A stretch of 64,000 nucleotides of DNA. Source: Fuscovulum sp. (GTDB lineage: Bacteria; Pseudomonadota; Alphaproteobacteria; Rhodobacterales; Rhodobacteraceae). Shown piece by piece: positions 36,465 through 44,378 of the stretch. Location: NCBI GenBank assembly GCA_035192965.1, contig CP136571.1:516501-580500 (forward strand), given 5' to 3'. The notes beneath the pieces are model-generated. The model saw only the letters and a program-made list of their open reading frames with translations. It was not told the DNA's origin and did no database searches. Both the position numbers and the translations under genes were made by a program. The stretch's first letter is position 1; each line of letters begins with the position of its first letter.

Positions 36465-38447
36465 TCAGAGGGTAAGGGCGATCCTCCGGCCTTCGTGAAA
36501 GGCATAGGGGGCCTGTCGCGGTGCGGCGCAATCCCCGATACGGTGGGTGTCTTTGCCGGGGAAGGTTTCGGGGAAGGGGTCGAAGGCGATGTTGGTCGTC
36601 GCCATGACGAGGGCCGAGGCGGGGAGGGTGGTTTCTTCGCCCGTCAGGCCCGATTTCACGGTGACGCCGTTGCCATGCCAGCGGGTGATGACGTGTTCGG
36701 TCAGGAACTGCGCGCCGAGTTTGGCGAGGCGCTGGCGGGCGGGTGCGTCGGCGGAGGTGCGTGTGATCTCTTTCCCGACATAGGGGTCGGGGGTGACGAG
36801 GATCACCTTTTTCCCCTGTTCGGCCATGTGCCATGCGGTGCCCACGCCGCGCCAGTTGCCGCTTTCGTCATAGAGGATGACGGTATCGCCAAGGCGGGCT
36901 TCGCGGCGCATGACGTCTTCAGCGGACCAGACATTGCCGTTCTCTAAGCCCGGGAGTTGCGGCAGGGCGGGGAGCCAGCGCTGTTTGGCGTCGGGGTCTG
37001 GGAGGGAGCCGGTGGCGATGATCACGGTATCGGCGGGGTGGGCGGCAATGTCGGATTCATCGAGGAAGGTGTTGAGATGGAGGGTGACGCCGAGTTTGGC
37101 GAATTGGCGTTCGTACCAATCCATCAGGTCGAGGATCTGGGCGCGGCGGGGTTGTTCGCCCGCAAGGCGGAACTGGCCACCGATGCGCGGGGCGGCCTCG
37201 GCGATTTCGACAGTATGGCCGCGTTCGGCGGCGGCGCGGGCGGCCTCAAGCCCTGCGGGGCCTGCGCCGACAATCAGGATGTGGCGGGGTGCGGCGGTGG
37301 GGGTGAAACGGTCACCGCCCCATTCCCATTCGCGCCCCGCGCTGGGGTTGATGAGGCAGGAAATCCAGTAGTCGCGGGACCGCCTGCCCCAGCACATCTG
37401 GTTGCACGAAATGCAGGCGCGGATGTCGCTGCTGCGGCCTGCCATCGTTTTCGCGGCGAGGTGGGGGTCGGCGATCTGGCCGCGCACGATCGACACCATG
37501 TCGGCCTGACCGGAGGCGATGATGGTTTCGGCATTGTCGGGGGTTCTGACATGCGCCTCGGATGTGACTTTGGCGTGTCTGACCACGCCTTTGAGGATTT
37601 CGGTGACTGGGGCGGTGAGTTTTTCGGCGAACAGAAAGGTGGGCATCAGGCGTTCGAAATCGAGATAGCCGCCATGGCCGCAGGTGACGTAGTCGATCTG
37701 GCCTGTCGCATCGTGCAGGGCGACGATTTCGGCCAGGCTTTCGACAGACAGCGTCACGTCATGCGCATCGGAGGTGGAGACGGCGAGGCCCACGATGAAA
37801 TCGTCACCGCAGGCGCGGCGGATGCCTTCGATGATGCTGCGCGAGAAGCGGGTGCGGTTTTCGAGAGAACCGCCCCAACGGTCGGTGCGGGTGTTCGACC
37901 ATGGGGTCCAGAACTGATCCAGCAGGGAGTGGTAGGCGGCCCAGACCTCGACCCCCTGAAAGCCCGCCTTATGGCAGCGGATCGCGGCGGCGATGTGGGC
38001 GTCGATCAGCTCTTCGATTTCTGTCTCGGTCATACGGTGGGAGCCGTCGCTGTCGTGATAGCTGGCGTGGCCAGAGGGGGACCAGTGGGGCTGGAAGCTG
38101 AGATCGGAATCGCCATGCGCGCCGATGTGGTAAAGCTGCTGGAGGATGACGGCGCCTTCGGCCTTGGCCGCGTCTGTGACCTTGCGGAAGGCGGGGATGA
38201 TGTCATCGGTGCCATGCAGGTAGTTGCCGCGTGTCAGCACGCCTGTGCGATGGACGGGGACGGGTTCCATCACGATCATCCCTGCGCCGCCTTTGGCGCG
38301 TTCGGCGATATAGCCCAGCGTGCGGGGGCCGGGGAGGCCCATGTCGGACATGTTGTTGGTATGCGCGCCAAAGACGATGCGGTTTCGCAGCGTGGTCCCG
38401 CGAAGCGTGATCGGGCTGGTCAGGTGGGGGTGTTGGCTGGCGGGCAT
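36465..38447 (-). CDS. OYE-type FMN/FAD/[4Fe-4S] oxidoreductase (DCR/TMADH-like)
   Basis: 660 residues in the layout of 2,4-dienoyl-CoA reductase and trimethylamine dehydrogenase. An N-terminal FMN barrel (about 1-370) has NRIVFGAHTNNM and GGSLENRTRFSRSIIEGIRRA. The cluster cysteines are CISCNQMCWG...C. A C-terminal dinucleotide domain begins at HILIVGAGPAGLEAARAAAERGH. Related family members demethylate N-methylated amines such as N-methylproline. GGAGG precedes the ATG at 38447. Substrate unknown. Confidence 0.88.
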   Translation of the reverse strand: MPASQHPHLTSPITLRGTTLRNRIVFGAHTNNMSDMGLPGPRTLGYIAERAKGGAGMIVMEPVPVHRTGVLTRGNYLHGTDDIIPAFRKVTDAAKAEGAVILQQLYHIGAHGDSDLSFQPHWSPSGHASYHDSDGSHRMTETEIEELIDAHIAAAIRCHKAGFQGVEVWAAYHSLLDQFWTPWSNTRTDRWGGSLENRTRFSRSIIEGIRRACGDDFIVGLAVSTSDAHDVTLSVESLAEIVALHDATGQIDYVTCGHGGYLDFERLMPTFLFAEKLTAPVTEILKGVVRHAKVTSEAHVRTPDNAETIIASGQADMVSIVRGQIADPHLAAKTMAGRSSDIRACISCNQMCWGRRSRDYWISCLINPSAGREWEWGGDRFTPTAAPRHILIVGAGPAGLEAARAAAERGHTVEIAEAAPRIGGQFRLAGEQPRRAQILDLMDWYERQFAKLGVTLHLNTFLDESDIAAHPADTVIIATGSLPDPDAKQRWLPALPQLPGLENGNVWSAEDVMRREARLGDTVILYDESGNWRGVGTAWHMAEQGKKVILVTPDPYVGKEITRTSADAPARQRLAKLGAQFLTEHVITRWHGNGVTVKSGLTGEETTLPASALVMATTNIAFDPFPETFPGKDTHRIGDCAAPRQAPYAFHEGRRIALTL

Positions 38448-38658
38448 TGCGGCCTCCTTGCGTTGGGGCAAGCCTAGCGGATGCTTTGTGCAGGGTGTGA
38501 GGCGCGTGGGCGACAGAAGAATGTCGGGCGGCGGCATGGATGCCTGCCTGGGTGAAGAACCGGCCCGGCTGTTCCGCAGGGAACAGCGCATGTGTCAATG
38601 ACAAGGCAAGGTCCGTTCAGAAGCGCCCAAAGGCGCGATCCAGCGGGAGGAACGGAAA

Positions 38659-38988
38659 ATGATGAACATCGCAATGGCCAAGGTTGTGGTTGGAATGGTC
38701 GGGGCTTCGGGCGCTGTCGGGCCGGCGCGCGAGGCCGATGATGCCGAATTGGCGCAGGCCGGGTTGGCAGGGGCGGGCGCATGGTCGCCGATGGGTTGGG
38801 TTCGGGGGCGGTGGCAGCTTGTGCGGGGCCATTTTGCCCCGGCCACGCGCGGACGGGCGGCGGATGTGGCCTTTGCGGCAACGGCCATTGCGGTGGCGCA
38901 GGGTGTGATGCCGCCGCAGGTGACGCTGACCGAAGGACTGAATGCGGACAGCGCAGCAATCACCGACAGCCGCCCTGCGGTGGGATGA
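38659..38988 (+). CDS. Hypothetical alanine-rich protein
   Basis: 109 residues starting at an ATG with GGGAGGAA 8-9 bases upstream. It is rich in Ala, Gly and Val, with a short hydrophobic start (IAMAKVVVGMVGASGAVGPA) that could be a poor signal or transmembrane segment. No recognisable domain. The stop overlaps the start of the next gene (ATGATG), which supports it being real and coupled. Confidence 0.55.
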   Translation: MMNIAMAKVVVGMVGASGAVGPAREADDAELAQAGLAGAGAWSPMGWVRGRWQLVRGHFAPATRGRAADVAFAATAIAVAQGVMPPQVTLTEGLNADSAAITDSRPAVG

Positions 38989-39776
38989 TGTTTGTCATCG
39001 GTTACCCGGGTGCGGCCCGGCGGACGGGTGCCATGGGGCACCTGCGCGGGATTGGTCTGGCGGGGGTGGTCTGGTTTGCGGTTGCGGCTGGGCCGTCCTT
39101 TGCGGCGGAACCTTTGCCGGATCAGGTGGTCTGTGCGGATACGGCGCTGGTTCTGGCGATTGACGGATCGGGCAGCATTGATGATGCGGATTACGCCCTG
39201 CAGATGCAGGGCTATGCGTCGGCCTTTCGCAGCGGTGAGGTGCATCTGGCGCTGCGGATGGCGGGGGTGGTGGATATCGCCGTTGTCTTATGGGGGGATG
39301 GCGACATGAGCGCGCAGATACTTCCCTTTCAGCGCATTGTGGATGCGGCGGGTGCAGAGCGGCTGGCCGTGGAGATGGAGGGGATGACGCGCGAGGTGAC
39401 GGGCAATACCGGGCTGGCGCGCGGGATTGAGGTCGCCCTTGATATTCTGTCAGAGCCGGGAGTTTGTGCGTTGCGCAAGATCGTGGATGTCTCTGGCGAT
39501 GGGCGACAAATGCACATGCGCATGCGTCATCCGGTGGCAACGCTGGCCGAACTGCGCCAGCGGGCCGAGGCGATGGGTGTGACGATCAATGCACTGGCAA
39601 TTGAAACCGATGATGACGGTCTGGCGGAGTATTTCGAAAGCCGAGTGACGGTGGGACAGACGGCCTTTGTCATTCCGATCAGGTCCATGCGGGATTTCGG
39701 CGATGCGATCATCGAAAAGTTGCAGCGCGAGTTGATGGCGACGGGTGACCCTATGGATGGGTCACGTCGGATGTAG
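38985..39776 (+). CDS. DUF1194 / VWA-like secreted protein
   Basis: 263 residues. N-terminal signal peptide (GIGLAGVVWFAVAAGPSFAAEP) followed by a von Willebrand A-type fold with MIDAS motif VLAIDGSGSIDD (DxSxS) and TGNTGLARGIEVALDIL; the second half has IVDVSGDGRQMH. DUF1194 proteins are exported and of unknown function. Translationally coupled to the small gene before it. Confidence 0.82.
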   Translation: MMFVIGYPGAARRTGAMGHLRGIGLAGVVWFAVAAGPSFAAEPLPDQVVCADTALVLAIDGSGSIDDADYALQMQGYASAFRSGEVHLALRMAGVVDIAVVLWGDGDMSAQILPFQRIVDAAGAERLAVEMEGMTREVTGNTGLARGIEVALDILSEPGVCALRKIVDVSGDGRQMHMRMRHPVATLAELRQRAEAMGVTINALAIETDDDGLAEYFESRVTVGQTAFVIPIRSMRDFGDAIIEKLQRELMATGDPMDGSRRM

Positions 39777-39796
39777 CGGAGATGATGGATGGGAAA

Positions 39797-39827
39797 GGAA
39801 AAAGGGGGCATCGCAAGCGATGCCCCC
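39797..39827 (-). terminator. Rho-independent terminator for the small exported peptide gene
   Basis: The perfect stem GGGGGCATCG/CGATGCCCCC with CAAG loop (39804-39827) reads into TTTTTCC on the minus strand. This makes it a terminator for leftward transcription, 116 nt after the 54-aa gene. Confidence 0.85.
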
Positions 39828-39942
39828 TGTGGCCGTTCTATGCGTTCTGGATGGAAAGCAGGGGTGCGACATGGTCGCCAAATGGATTGGTGCTGAAAGG
39901 GGAAGACGGGGGCGGCCTGTCGGTGCCCCCGCCTGTGGTGGT

Positions 39943-40107
39943 TCAGTAGAACATTGCCTTACGCTCGACGGTTGCGCAGGTGCCGGGCTGCAGGGCGCAG
40001 GCCTTGTCCAGCATGGTCGACAGACCGTTGTCGGTGGTGGTGGTGCCTGCCGAAGCGGCGACAGGGCCGAGGGAGAGGAGCAGGGTGACGAGGAGAGTTT
40101 TCTTCAT
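39943..40107 (-). CDS. 54-residue exported peptide, function unknown
   Basis: Starts with a clear signal peptide (KKTLLVTLLLSLGPVAASA), leaving a mature peptide of about 34 residues with two cysteines (DKACALQPGTCATVERKAMFY) that could form a disulfide. It has its own terminator. It is divergent from the large cyclase-like gene at 40398, with 290 bp between. No family recognised. Confidence 0.7.
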   Translation of the reverse strand: MKKTLLVTLLLSLGPVAASAGTTTTDNGLSTMLDKACALQPGTCATVERKAMFY

Positions 40108-40397
40108 GTCGCGGGATTCCCTTGTGCGATGGATCGGTTGACCGTCCGCAGGCCATCTGCGGATGAGGCGAAATTGCCCAAGCCGGGCTTTCCCGTCTGT
40201 TCCGCAGGGAACAGGGGCGCGAAATTGGTGGCAGGGCGACAAGATGCCTGTGGATTTGGCCGGGGCTGCCGATACAGTCTTGAGGCGCTTGCTCGGCCAG
40301 GAACGAGCGCATCAAAGGTTTGCGCTGCGATATCGGTGCCCGTGCGAGTGTGATCCGGCCGCTGTTGCGGCCCCAAGCACCGGATGACCGAAATCTG

Positions 40398-43300
40398 ATG
40401 GAAGACACGCTTGTCAGCGCGGACGGAACGGGTGCGGCACGGTCGGGCTGGGTGGCCCCGATCGTGGCCGAGGCCTTTTCTGCCAGTGGCCTGAGCGCGC
40501 CGGAAGCTGTGCAGGTTGAGATTGAGGCGGTGTGTCTGTTTGTCGACGTGGCGGGGTTTTCGCGGCTGACGGCCGATCTCGCAAGCCAGTCCAGCCGCAG
40601 CGCCGAAGATGTGGAGCGGCTGATCCGCGCGACGTTCGACGGGGTGCTGTCAGCGATTGATGCGCATGGCGGAGCGGTGGCCTGTATCGCGGGCGATGCG
40701 ATTCTGGCCACATGGACGGGGGCGGATCGCCGGGACATGGCGCAAGCCGCCCGCGCCTGCGCCGAGGCGATTGCGGAGAGGCAGGCCGATGCAGCGGGCA
40801 GGGGCCGGGAAGAGGTGTTGCCGATGCGGCTGTGCCTTGATGCCGGGGAGGTGACGGTGGCCTTTGCGGGCGGCATCGGCGGGCGCTGGTTCGGGGTTCT
40901 GGGGGGTGGGCCGATCCTGCGCCTTGCGCAGATCGCACAGCAGGCAAAGCCCGGGACGCCCTTTGTGACCGCGCAGGCGCAGGCGTGGGGGGCAGGCGTT
41001 GCGGGAGCCGCTTTCAGGGCGGGCGCCGTGCGGCGCGTGCGGGAAACACCCACGGCGTTTCTGCCCGAATGGCTGGTTGCGGGGGATGGAGGGATTCAGC
41101 CCTGGCTGGCCGAATACCGCCGGGCGAGCGCGATCATCATGCGCGCCAGCGCCGAGGTGACGCGTGATCCGGCGCTTTTGCAGCGCATCGTTGAAGGGTT
41201 TCAGACGGTGGTGGCCGAGGCTGGCGGGTCTGTGCTGAGCGTGCAGACCGATGACAAGGGCCTGATGCTGGTGGCGGCCTGGGGGCTGGCCTTCAAGGCG
41301 ACAGAACATGATGCGGAACGCGCGGTCATGGCGGCGCGCCAACTGCGGGTGCAATTGGGCGCAGAGCAGGCGGATGTGGCCATCGTGGTGGCCACGGGGG
41401 ACATGTTCGCAGGCCAGATCGGCACGGCGGTGTTTCGCCAGTATTCCATCCTGTCACGGGCGATCAATGCGGCGGCCAATGCGCTGTTGCGGGCCGGGGG
41501 CGATGTGCTGTGTGACGAGGCAACGACGGAGGCTGCGGCGCGGCGGTTCCAGTTTGCCCCAGTTGCGGCCTTTGTTCCCAAAGGGGAACGCGCTGCATTC
41601 CGTTTCTTTCACCCCGTGACGGAACGTGTGCAGGAAGGGCCGCGACTGCGCCGGATGGTGGGGCGGGCGCGGGAGTTGGACGCCATTCTGGCGATGACGC
41701 TGCGCTGTGGCGGGGCTGGCCCTGCGGGGGTTGTCAGGGTGATTGCCGATGCCGGAATCGGCAAATCGCATATCGCGACCGTGGCCGCCGGGCGCATGGC
41801 AGAGGCCGGGGTGACGCCGCTGTTCATTGCAGGCGACAGTTTGCGAAACGGGTCGGCTTTTCATGCGTGGCGGCGGTTGGTGGCGGCATCGCTGGGCCTG
41901 CCAGAGGCCCCGGATGCCGGGGCGGTTATGGCCGCCGTGCGGCGTGTTCTGCCAGAGGACGCGCTTTTGGGCCGTCTGCCGCTGTTGAATGCGGTGCTGC
42001 CCGCCGATTTGCCGGAAACGCCGGAAACGGCGGCGCTGTCGCCCGTGGCGCGCGGTCAGGCGACGCGGGAACTGGCGGCTGAATTCATCTTGCGCGGATT
42101 GCCCGATGCGGCCTGCTGCGTGGTGGTGGAGGATGCGCACTGGCTGGATGCGCCATCATGGCGGCTGATCGTGGATTGTCAGCGCGCAAGGCCGGGGATC
42201 GGTGTGCTGATCCTGACGCGGGCCGTGCCAGAGGATGACCTGCCCGCCGATGCGGTGGCCATGTTGCGGGCCGAGACGGCGCAGACGATCCGGCTGGAGC
42301 CGCTGGCGCCGCAGGAAATCGTGGAAGTGGTCACCGAACATCTGGGGGTGGTCGACCTGCCGGGGGAGATTGCGACAGAGATCTGCGATCTGGCCGAGGG
42401 GCATCCGCTTTACGCCAAGATCGCAGCGGCGCAATTCGTGCAGACGGGGCGGATCGTCGTGTCGATGGGGCATTGCCATGTGCCGAACGTGTCGCGCAGC
42501 CGGGATGCGGTGGCCGTGCAGGGCGGGTTGCGGGGGATGGTGATCAGCCAGATTTCGCGCCTTGGCCCTGCGGCGCAGGTGGCGATCAAGGCGGCGAGCG
42601 TGGAGGGGCGGGTGTTTGACCGGCAGGTTCTGGCGGCGTTGCTGCCCGAGCTTGGGGGTGAACTGGATACTTCGCTGGAGGAACTTTGTACGGCGGGGCT
42701 GGTGGACAGGGTGGATGGGGGGCGGTTCCGCTTTCACCATGCGACCATTGTGGACGCCGCCTATGATCTGCTTGTGGGTGATGAGCGGCGTCGGCTGCAT
42801 CGCGGAGTGGCCCAGCAGATCGAGGCGCGGGGTGGCGGCACGGCGCGCGATGCGCTGCTGGCGCGCCACTGGGACCGGGCGGGGGATGAGGCGCGGGCGA
42901 TGCAGTATCTGGATCAGGCCGCGCGGGCCGCGATCCAAAACCAGGCCAACAGGGAAGCGGTCACGATGTGCAATCGCGCGCTGGCGCTGGCAGGGGGCGA
43001 TATGCCGCCGATGCGCCGTGTCGGATGGCATGCCATCGCGGGTGAGGCGCTGCGGTCGCTGGGCAATTTCCTTGAGGCAGAGCCGCATCTGAAGGCGGTG
43101 ATGGCAGCGGGTTTCCGGCGGCCGGCCGAGGGGACGGCGCGGCGCGTGGCGGGGGCGTTGGCGGCCTATGCGCGGTTGCAGGCCAGCCGGGGGCAGCCGC
43201 GCAGGGCCGAGCCCGCCAATCGCGAGGCAGTGCTGAAAGCATCGCGGGCGCATCTGACCTTTGGCGAGATCTGTTATGATCGGCAGGATACGCCGGGGCT

Positions 43301-44369
43301 GCTGTATCACGCGCTAGTGGGTATGAACCTTGCGCTGCGGGCGGGGGGGACCAGCGCGGAACTGGCGCGCGGTTATGCGGGCACGGCGATGATCGGCATT
43401 CACGCAAAGCCGCTGATCGACGGGGACCGGTTCCGCACGCTGGCCGTGGAGGCCGCGCAGGCGCTGGGCGATGCGGCGACCACGTCATGGGTCTATATGG
43501 TGGCGTCGAACTACGATTTCGCCCTGGGGCGGTGGGATCTGGCCGAGGAAGAGGCGCAGGTGTCGATCCGCGCGGCCGTTTCGGCGCGCGAGATCAAGGA
43601 TTGGGAAGTGTCGGTTTCCACAGTTGGCAACATCCGGCGCTTACGGGGGCATTTCCGGACCGCGGATGCCGTAGATCAGGAGGTGTTCGAGTCCGGTCGT
43701 GATCGGGGGGTGCCGCAGGTGATGCTCTGGGCGTTGACGGGGCGGCTGAAGAACATGACGGCCTGCAACGAGATTGACGAATGCGACCGGCTGCTGGAGC
43801 GGTTGCGCGCGCTGTATCGCGATGATCTGAACCGGCTGAATGCGGCGGCGAGCAACGAAATTGCGCTACGGGTGTTTTCCTGTCTGGATCATCTGCGCGG
43901 GCAGCGGGATGCAGCGGCGATGACCGATCTGCTGCGCGCGGCAGAGTTGTATGCAGGGCTGCGCGATCCACAGGTCTATATGGTTGACCCCATCGGGTTT
44001 ATTCTGGACGCGATCCGCGCGCTGCTGCGGCGACGGCCGGGGGATGCGAGCCTGACCGGGGTATCAACTTTTTTCGCCAAGAAATCGGCCGCGCTGGCGG
44101 GCATTTATCCGGCAGCACAGGCGCGGCGTGATCTGGCGCGCGGGGACGCGGCGCTGATGCAGGGGCGGGCTGACAGGGCGGCAGAGCACTGGCGGCGGGC
44201 CGTCGCGGCGGCGATGGTGTTTCAGATGCCCTTTGATGCGGCTATGGCGGAACACAGGCTGGCGCATCTTTCTGCGCTGACGCCGGGTGAGCGGGCCGAA
44301 CATGCGGCCCGCTGCGCGGAACGGTTGGGCGAACTGGGGCTTGTGCAACCCCTGTGCTGGACCTTGTGA
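40398..44369 (+). CDS. Soluble adenylyl cyclase-like protein: two cyclase domains, P-loop ATPase, TPR region
   Basis: 1323 residues. Class III cyclase-like domain 1 (about 40-210): LFVDVAGFSRLT with Asp50 and IAGDAILATW with Asp100, the two metal aspartates. Domain 2 (about 240-430): VATGDMFAGQIGTAVFRQYS. A NACHT/AAA-type NTPase follows, with Walker A ADAGIGKS near residue 452 and Walker B CVVVEDAHWLDAP near 575. Residues from about 790 on form a helical TPR-like region. The order matches mammalian ADCY10. The substrate Lys before the second Asp is Cys96, and the catalytic Arg of domain 2 is replaced (INAAANAL), so cyclase activity is doubtful. Confidence 0.82.
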   Translation: MEDTLVSADGTGAARSGWVAPIVAEAFSASGLSAPEAVQVEIEAVCLFVDVAGFSRLTADLASQSSRSAEDVERLIRATFDGVLSAIDAHGGAVACIAGDAILATWTGADRRDMAQAARACAEAIAERQADAAGRGREEVLPMRLCLDAGEVTVAFAGGIGGRWFGVLGGGPILRLAQIAQQAKPGTPFVTAQAQAWGAGVAGAAFRAGAVRRVRETPTAFLPEWLVAGDGGIQPWLAEYRRASAIIMRASAEVTRDPALLQRIVEGFQTVVAEAGGSVLSVQTDDKGLMLVAAWGLAFKATEHDAERAVMAARQLRVQLGAEQADVAIVVATGDMFAGQIGTAVFRQYSILSRAINAAANALLRAGGDVLCDEATTEAAARRFQFAPVAAFVPKGERAAFRFFHPVTERVQEGPRLRRMVGRARELDAILAMTLRCGGAGPAGVVRVIADAGIGKSHIATVAAGRMAEAGVTPLFIAGDSLRNGSAFHAWRRLVAASLGLPEAPDAGAVMAAVRRVLPEDALLGRLPLLNAVLPADLPETPETAALSPVARGQATRELAAEFILRGLPDAACCVVVEDAHWLDAPSWRLIVDCQRARPGIGVLILTRAVPEDDLPADAVAMLRAETAQTIRLEPLAPQEIVEVVTEHLGVVDLPGEIATEICDLAEGHPLYAKIAAAQFVQTGRIVVSMGHCHVPNVSRSRDAVAVQGGLRGMVISQISRLGPAAQVAIKAASVEGRVFDRQVLAALLPELGGELDTSLEELCTAGLVDRVDGGRFRFHHATIVDAAYDLLVGDERRRLHRGVAQQIEARGGGTARDALLARHWDRAGDEARAMQYLDQAARAAIQNQANREAVTMCNRALALAGGDMPPMRRVGWHAIAGEALRSLGNFLEAEPHLKAVMAAGFRRPAEGTARRVAGALAAYARLQASRGQPRRAEPANREAVLKASRAHLTFGEICYDRQDTPGLLYHALVGMNLALRAGGTSAELARGYAGTAMIGIHAKPLIDGDRFRTLAVEAAQALGDAATTSWVYMVASNYDFALGRWDLAEEEAQVSIRAAVSAREIKDWEVSVSTVGNIRRLRGHFRTADAVDQEVFESGRDRGVPQVMLWALTGRLKNMTACNEIDECDRLLERLRALYRDDLNRLNAAASNEIALRVFSCLDHLRGQRDAAAMTDLLRAAELYAGLRDPQVYMVDPIGFILDAIRALLRRRPGDASLTGVSTFFAKKSAALAGIYPAAQARRDLARGDAALMQGRADRAAEHWRRAVAAAMVFQMPFDAAMAEHRLAHLSALTPGERAEHAARCAERLGELGLVQPLCWTL

Positions 44370-44378
44370 CGCCCGCCG

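Noticed and set aside
36957..38477. 506-codon open frame on the plus strand opposite the OYE-type gene
   Set aside because: It is a shadow of the GC-rich flavoprotein gene: Gly/Ala/Asp-rich, no domain, no ribosome site, and fully covered by a well-conserved minus-strand protein.
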